DNA from: an uncultured Schwartzia sp.
GTDB lineage: Bacteria > Bacillota > Negativicutes > Selenomonadales > Selenomonadaceae
Assembly (NCBI GenBank): GCA_905373705.1
Contig: CAJPUA010000047.1
Coordinates: 1-7,257, forward strand
Length of the DNA: 7,257 nucleotides
Direction of reading: 5' to 3'
Below, one piece after another: positions 4,801 to 7,257 of the stretch (within the stretch, counting starts at the first letter, position 1; every line of letters starts with the position of its first letter). The position numbers were made by a program, and so were the translations under genes. The notes beneath the pieces are model-generated. The model was not told the origin of the DNA. It saw only the letters and a program-made list of their open reading frames with translations, and ran no database searches.

Positions 4801-7257
4801 GTCATGACTGCCTTGTTGATCGTCCCGGTTCCGGAAAGCTGCGCGATGGACGCGCCATGCTCGTCAACCAATTGAAGCCTATAATTCTGATTGACCTTGC
4901 TGTCCCCGGTCAGCGTCACCGTATAGTTAACGGTTTTATTGTTCCCGGCGTTTTCGTCCGTATATACGGCGGTCACCGTATAGCCCGAGCCGTCCTTATC
5001 GGACAAGAGCCCCGCGACGGTGACGTTTTTCTTCACATCGCCCGCCGCCTGCACGACAGCCGTCGTCGTATCATACGTCTTGGTGATGGCGGTATTTTCC
5101 TGCACCACCGCCGTAACCGTTTTCGGCGTGATAGCGCCCGTAGTGCTCTGCGTAAATGTACCGTTCGTCTGGTCAACGCCGTTCAGACTGGAAATATCGT
5201 AATTATCCTTATCGATGCCGATCGTATAATCGACCCGCTTGCCGTTCCCCGCGTCCTTGTCCTCATACTGCGCCTTTTTAATCGTATAAACCAGATTAGA
5301 GAGAACGCCATCTAATTCGACGCGGTTTATACCGGCCTCAGCGTTATTGACCGCCGTCGTTGCGTCGTACTCTTTCGTGATGGAATTAAAGAAGAATTTC
5401 AGATTGCTGCCCGTCAGCACCTTCTGGGTGATGATGCCGTTACCCGTCGTATGGGAATAGCCCGCCGGATCCACTGCCAAAGCGTTCCCATTCTTATCCG
5501 TCAGCTGATAATTCCCCGCGTCGCCCCCGGTGAGCCGCAGATGACTGTAAACGACGTTGTCCTGCGTCCCCGGTCGGTTGTCCTTAACGTTTGGCGAGCG
5601 ATACTGCGCATCGTAGTCCGTATTCAGATCGAGAGCATCGCCCGCGCTCTTCTGGCTGGCTACGCTGTCCACCAAACCCTTAGCCGGATCGGTAACCGTC
5701 GTATTTCCATCATATTCCTTCGTGACGGGCTTAAATTCCGCCTTGATCCCCTTGGGGCTGATGATCCCCGTTTTCCCCGCAAGACCGCTGGTATCGATCT
5801 CATAATTGCCGCTGTCGCTCACCGTGGCCGTAAAGGTAATCCCTTGGCCGATGACATTCCCGGCGCCGTCACGGTTGACATTCTTGCTAACATACTGAGC
5901 CGTGCTGCTGTTCGTCGTGTCGCCGACCAGCGCCGCGCCGGTATGCCCCGCCGCGCGGGTAAACGTCACGACGGAATCCCCTGACAGCAGATTCCCCCCT
6001 GCGTCCTTCACCGTCGTCGTGCCGTCATAGGTTTTATTGAGGGGCGTCCCCGTCACTGCCGCCACGATCCTACGCGGCGTGATGGTACCCGTCGCCGTCT
6101 TGGTGAACTGTGACGGCGTCCCGCCCGTCACGTTGAAATTATTCAGACTATCCCCCGTCAGCTTTACGGTATAAGTGACGGTTTTCGTCGTGACCGCACC
6201 GCCGGAATAGGCGACGTCCTTACTGTCATACTGCGCCGAATCGATATTATAATCAAGCGTCAGGCGCTCTGTCGAGCCGCCGGCCCCCGCGATTTCCACA
6301 TAAGGAGCGCCCCCGACAATATGGCTGCGCGGATCGAGGACATTCGCGTTGCCGTCGTACTCCTTATCAATGCCGTTTTGCAAACCGAATTGTACATCGG
6401 CGGCGTTGATATTGCGCTTATGGATCGTACCGGTGCCAAAGAGCGCCTGTACCGTCGTCCCGCCGCCGTGGGTAATCGTCGCCATATTCTGGACAGCGTA
6501 GTTATTAGCATTTTCGCCCAGCGCGTCGGCAATGCCCGTATATTCGACGTCCTTCGTCCCCGCGTTCGCATTGGCGGTAAACGTCGAGCCGGTCCTTTGC
6601 CCGTAGACGCCCTTGATCTTCGTATCATCGTGGTTATCGCCGGTCACGAGCCCGGTGAAGGTCGGCGCTGCCTGATCTGTCGGCTGAATGCCGCGCACTT
6701 CCGCCTTGCCGTCGTACTCCTTCGAGACCGGCGCGAAGGTCACTGTGAGCTGCTTTTTATTGATCGTCCCCTTGCCGACGACAGTGCCGCCCGCGGCGAC
6801 AGGCGCGCCGCCGTTATAGACAAACTGATAATTGCTAGGGTCCGCGCCGCCCGTTGTCTGAATCGTATAGGTAACGTCTTTCTGTACGACGGCGCCGTTT
6901 CCGTCCACCGCCACATGCTTATCAGGGGCGCCGTTTTTCGTATACTGCGCCGTGCTGGCGTTCGTCGTCCCGTCGGCAAGCAGGCCGGTCATCGTCACCA
7001 GACCGTTCCCCGTCAGGGGCGTACCCGAGCCGTCCACGACGTTCGCATTGCCGTCGTATGTTTTCGTCGGGTTATGATTCGCCAGCGCCACCGTCACGGT
7101 CCGCGGCGTGATCACGCCGGTGCGATCCGTGCCGTTTTCGAAATAGCCGCCCGTCAGCGCCGAATCAGCGACCACATAATCCGCGTCCGCATCCGGATGC
7201 GACGTCGTGGGGCCGTCGTATTTCACCCGGAAGGTGACCTGCTGCGCCGCCTTATTC
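1848..7257 (-). CDS. TpsA-like YDG-repeat exoprotein, 5' end outside window
   Basis: The minus-strand frame is open from the window edge (NKAAQQVTFRVKYDG...) to TGA at 1850-1848, giving 1,802 visible residues. A GTG at 7226 is an internal valine inside a repeat, not a start. The N-terminal signal peptide and TPS domain expected for this class are therefore missing from the window. The visible part is 13 tandem units of about 112 residues with K-x-Y-D-G heads (YDG/MBG-type repeats of bacterial surface proteins), then a non-repeat C-terminal region of about 290 residues. It is rich in Thr, Gly, Asn, Asp and Val and has no cysteine, as usual for secreted fibres. The adjacent tpsB supports export to the surface. 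Probable role: large adhesin or surface fibre. Binding target unknown. No protease, lipase or toxin domain is recognisable. The broad class is secure; the adhesin role is inference. Confidence 0.9.
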   Translation of the reverse strand, partial: NKAAQQVTFRVKYDGPTTSHPDADADYVVADSALTGGYFENGTDRTGVITPRTVTVALANHNPTKTYDGNANVVDGSGTPLTGNGLVTMTGLLADGTTNASTAQYTKNGAPDKHVAVDGNGAVVQKDVTYTIQTTGGADPSNYQFVYNGGAPVAAGGTVVGKGTINKKQLTVTFAPVSKEYDGKAEVRGIQPTDQAAPTFTGLVTGDNHDDTKIKGVYGQRTGSTFTANANAGTKDVEYTGIADALGENANNYAVQNMATITHGGGTTVQALFGTGTIHKRNINAADVQFGLQNGIDKEYDGNANVLDPRSHIVGGAPYVEIAGAGGSTERLTLDYNIDSAQYDSKDVAYSGGAVTTKTVTYTVKLTGDSLNNFNVTGGTPSQFTKTATGTITPRRIVAAVTGTPLNKTYDGTTTVKDAGGNLLSGDSVVTFTRAAGHTGAALVGDTTNSSTAQYVSKNVNRDGAGNVIGQGITFTATVSDSGNYEIDTSGLAGKTGIISPKGIKAEFKPVTKEYDGNTTVTDPAKGLVDSVASQKSAGDALDLNTDYDAQYRSPNVKDNRPGTQDNVVYSHLRLTGGDAGNYQLTDKNGNALAVDPAGYSHTTGNGIITQKVLTGSNLKFFFNSITKEYDATTAVNNAEAGINRVELDGVLSNLVYTIKKAQYEDKDAGNGKRVDYTIGIDKDNYDISSLNGVDQTNGTFTQSTTGAITPKTVTAVVQENTAITKTYDTTTAVVQAAGDVKKNVTVAGLLSDKDGSGYTVTAVYTDENAGNNKTVNYTVTLTGDSKVNQNYRLQLVDEHGASIAQLSGTGTINKAVMTANIGKAQRDFDNTSTIHKTDITGGVTLTGVNGQTLTLSSGALDQINGQYGKGSEDAFTPDPHAGHKAVKYQGLANALQYMADNGTTAEKKIAQNYTIADTLYFAEAADKGEIKPLAIIAANVHKQENYAVKEYDGSTSLNGATFYKDNTKAEQRDKGLQFYVTVGSQNIEIMYEGTGAYADKNAGKGNRTINYTVTGIKTEFSGDYRLDPAAQSMIVGNHSVAGNTITPRTIKVKTDGAYDKIYDGTKTVYDAGGNLVNSVQYEGLLEADRNQGVKVTTDSIEYDSENANADPEGNVSGANHVNAAVKIENGNGNYTLEDTDDATAVVTTKTFNMDGKIRQRVVYVDFKAGKGTEATNHKTYDGNAGLGHTALDDVELRGRDDARKTGVIAGDNGNVQLTGATGAYSDPNVARKSDGTVTTKEVYYQNFQLTGSKAGNYAVQAAPGHQKEGDKTTLAGRGVINPKTIHAELNHDTGIDKVYDGTTAVTDPKSNVRIQAGDLVGSDTIDSIGLDVERAVYRENPDGTGAEVKDAGKNGGANDALGVDYVLKWTGSHGNYELASFSLKGKGKITRRTLHYAGGVPTTTKVYDGTDAVKQADAAKAFANAFNDAVYRKDYTENPNIAVTTARYTDGVNASVDNQTETPANHTVDYTITLSTNNTYGTSNFQMDNSGALTDTQHGTGTITRRTLHMDTPAEMAPSDTAAEPGHTLRPPTGDTGIVGSEIPPTVTRRWEGGKTWDEIRNTPGTYHYEWVASDGSAPGLYGQNYIFAGGTLVIRSANPLDPSNSDNSDIVRTYYNALAEMDFIPDDYAYHRASRDWDKTHFYRDPRMELIREKDGINLTSVPKYSPVNYVEPEQKSSNAVRGVADWNDGAAADPMEAAREAAAQIETRETDVSQRLAEDTEAALTPVTAKAAATEAAGVPAEGWLASRDEAAKPAATGIRINAQDEEVDEASLTAAAPDRGLHIGIETVGRAVNMRALV
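1851..2723 (-). other. non-repeat C-terminal region of TpsA
   Basis: About 291 residues follow the last linker (GTITRRTLHM). In order: a Pro/Thr linker; a Trp/Tyr-rich cap (about 2624-2463) containing TRRWEGGKTWDEIR, YHYEW and GQNYIFAGGTLVI, whose end resembles the closing strand of MBG-type modules but has no YDG head; a Tyr/Asp/Arg-rich stretch (2459-2232) with RTYYNAL and DDYAYHRASRDWDKTHFYRD; an Ala/Glu-rich, probably helical segment (about 2180-2022) with MEAAREAAAQIETRE; and a tail (1907-1851) GLHIGIETVGRAVNMRALV. There is no cysteine, no sortase motif, no aromatic-ended beta-barrel and no transmembrane helix. I recognise no named domain beyond the cap similarity. Confidence 0.6.
2724..7256 (-). 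repeat. array of 13 YDG-type repeat units in TpsA
   Basis: The YDG triplets (or their equivalents) lie at 7050-7058, 6708-6716, 6351-6359, 6021-6029, 5706-5714, 5361-5369, 5067-5075, 4764-4772, 4395-4403, 4062-4070, 3708-3716, 3351-3359 and 3027-3035. Spacing is 294 to 369 bp, mean 335 bp (about 112 residues). Each unit reads: head K-[ETVI]-Y-D-G-[NT]-x-x-V; middle with AQY- or AVY-like strands; K-x-V-x-Y-T-V-x-L-T-G-D; a GNYxL strand; then a linker G-x-I-x-x-[KR] (GVITPRTV, GTINKKQL, GTITPRRI, GVINPKTI). The window edge cuts a preceding unit, of which only the tail (about 7256-7098) is seen. The chance YDG at 7224-7216 belongs to that tail, not to a head. Units are strongly diverged in DNA, so the array is old. 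Confidence 0.93.
2731..3089 (-). repeat. 17-bp direct repeat at two unit junctions
   Basis: Plus-strand AGCGTCCGCCGGGTGAT occurs exactly at 2731-2747 and 3073-3089. It encodes ITRRTLH-type linkers closing units 12 and 13. The copies are 342 bp apart, one repeat unit. This is the longest exact copy I noticed within the array and would be a natural site for recombination adding or removing the last unit. Confidence 0.7.

Noticed and set aside
1797..5315. A 1,172-codon open frame on the plus strand, antisense to the exoprotein gene
   Set aside because: Its product is a monotonous Arg/Ile/Val-rich sequence with no domain, signal or repeat logic. It mirrors the codon bias of the opposite strand, whose frame shows clear protein repeats.
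2027..7058. CRISPR array or tandem DNA repeat
   Set aside because: The periodicity is at protein level with 294 to 369 bp units and diverged DNA. There are no short identical repeats with spacers.
7216..7226. GTG at 7226 as the start of the exoprotein gene, and the YDG that follows as a repeat head
   Set aside because: The frame is open upstream to the window edge (QQVTFRV), and the segment aligns with the tail half of a repeat unit, so this is an internal valine and a chance YDG.

Overview
The window holds most of a two-partner secretion (type Vb) locus on the minus strand. It contains the C-terminal 1,802 residues of a very large repeat-built exoprotein (TpsA), followed 83 bp downstream by its likely outer-membrane transporter (TpsB, ShlB/FhaC/HecB family). 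The pair implies a bacterium with an outer membrane. GC content looks like the mid-to-high 50s percent (estimated by eye). YDG-repeat exoproteins paired with ShlB-like transporters are familiar to me from diderm Firmicutes (Negativicutes, for example Selenomonas relatives), but they also occur in Proteobacteria, so the taxonomic guess is weak.

Layout, read along the minus strand. Bases 7257 to 2724 are a tandem array of 13 diverged units of about 112 residues. Each opens with a K-x-Y-D-G-like motif and closes with a G-x-I-x-x-[KR] linker. Bases 2723 to 1848 encode a different C-terminal region: a Trp/Tyr-rich cap, a Tyr/Asp-rich stretch, an Ala/Glu-rich probable helix and a short tail. Bases 1847 to 1765 are the intergenic gap with the tpsB ribosome binding site. 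Bases 1764 to 115 are tpsB, with signal peptide, two POTRA domains and a 16-strand-type barrel. Bases 116 to 75 form a hairpin with A and T runs on both sides, probably a bidirectional terminator overlapping the tpsB stop codon. On the plus strand, bases 2 to 34 read as the last ten codons of a convergent gene, which would share that terminator.

How the parts work together (established for the family, inferred here): both proteins cross the inner membrane by Sec. The TpsB POTRA domains recognise the N-terminal TPS domain of the exoprotein, which lies outside the window, and TpsB threads it through its barrel to the cell surface. The repeats would form a long stalk or fibre. I found no RNA genes, CRISPR array, insertion sequence or phage genes. 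The points most worth a second look are a G7 tract at codons 3 to 5 of tpsB, the interleaved repeat subtypes, the three central units that have lost the YDG glycine, and the cysteine-free, unrecognised C-terminal region.
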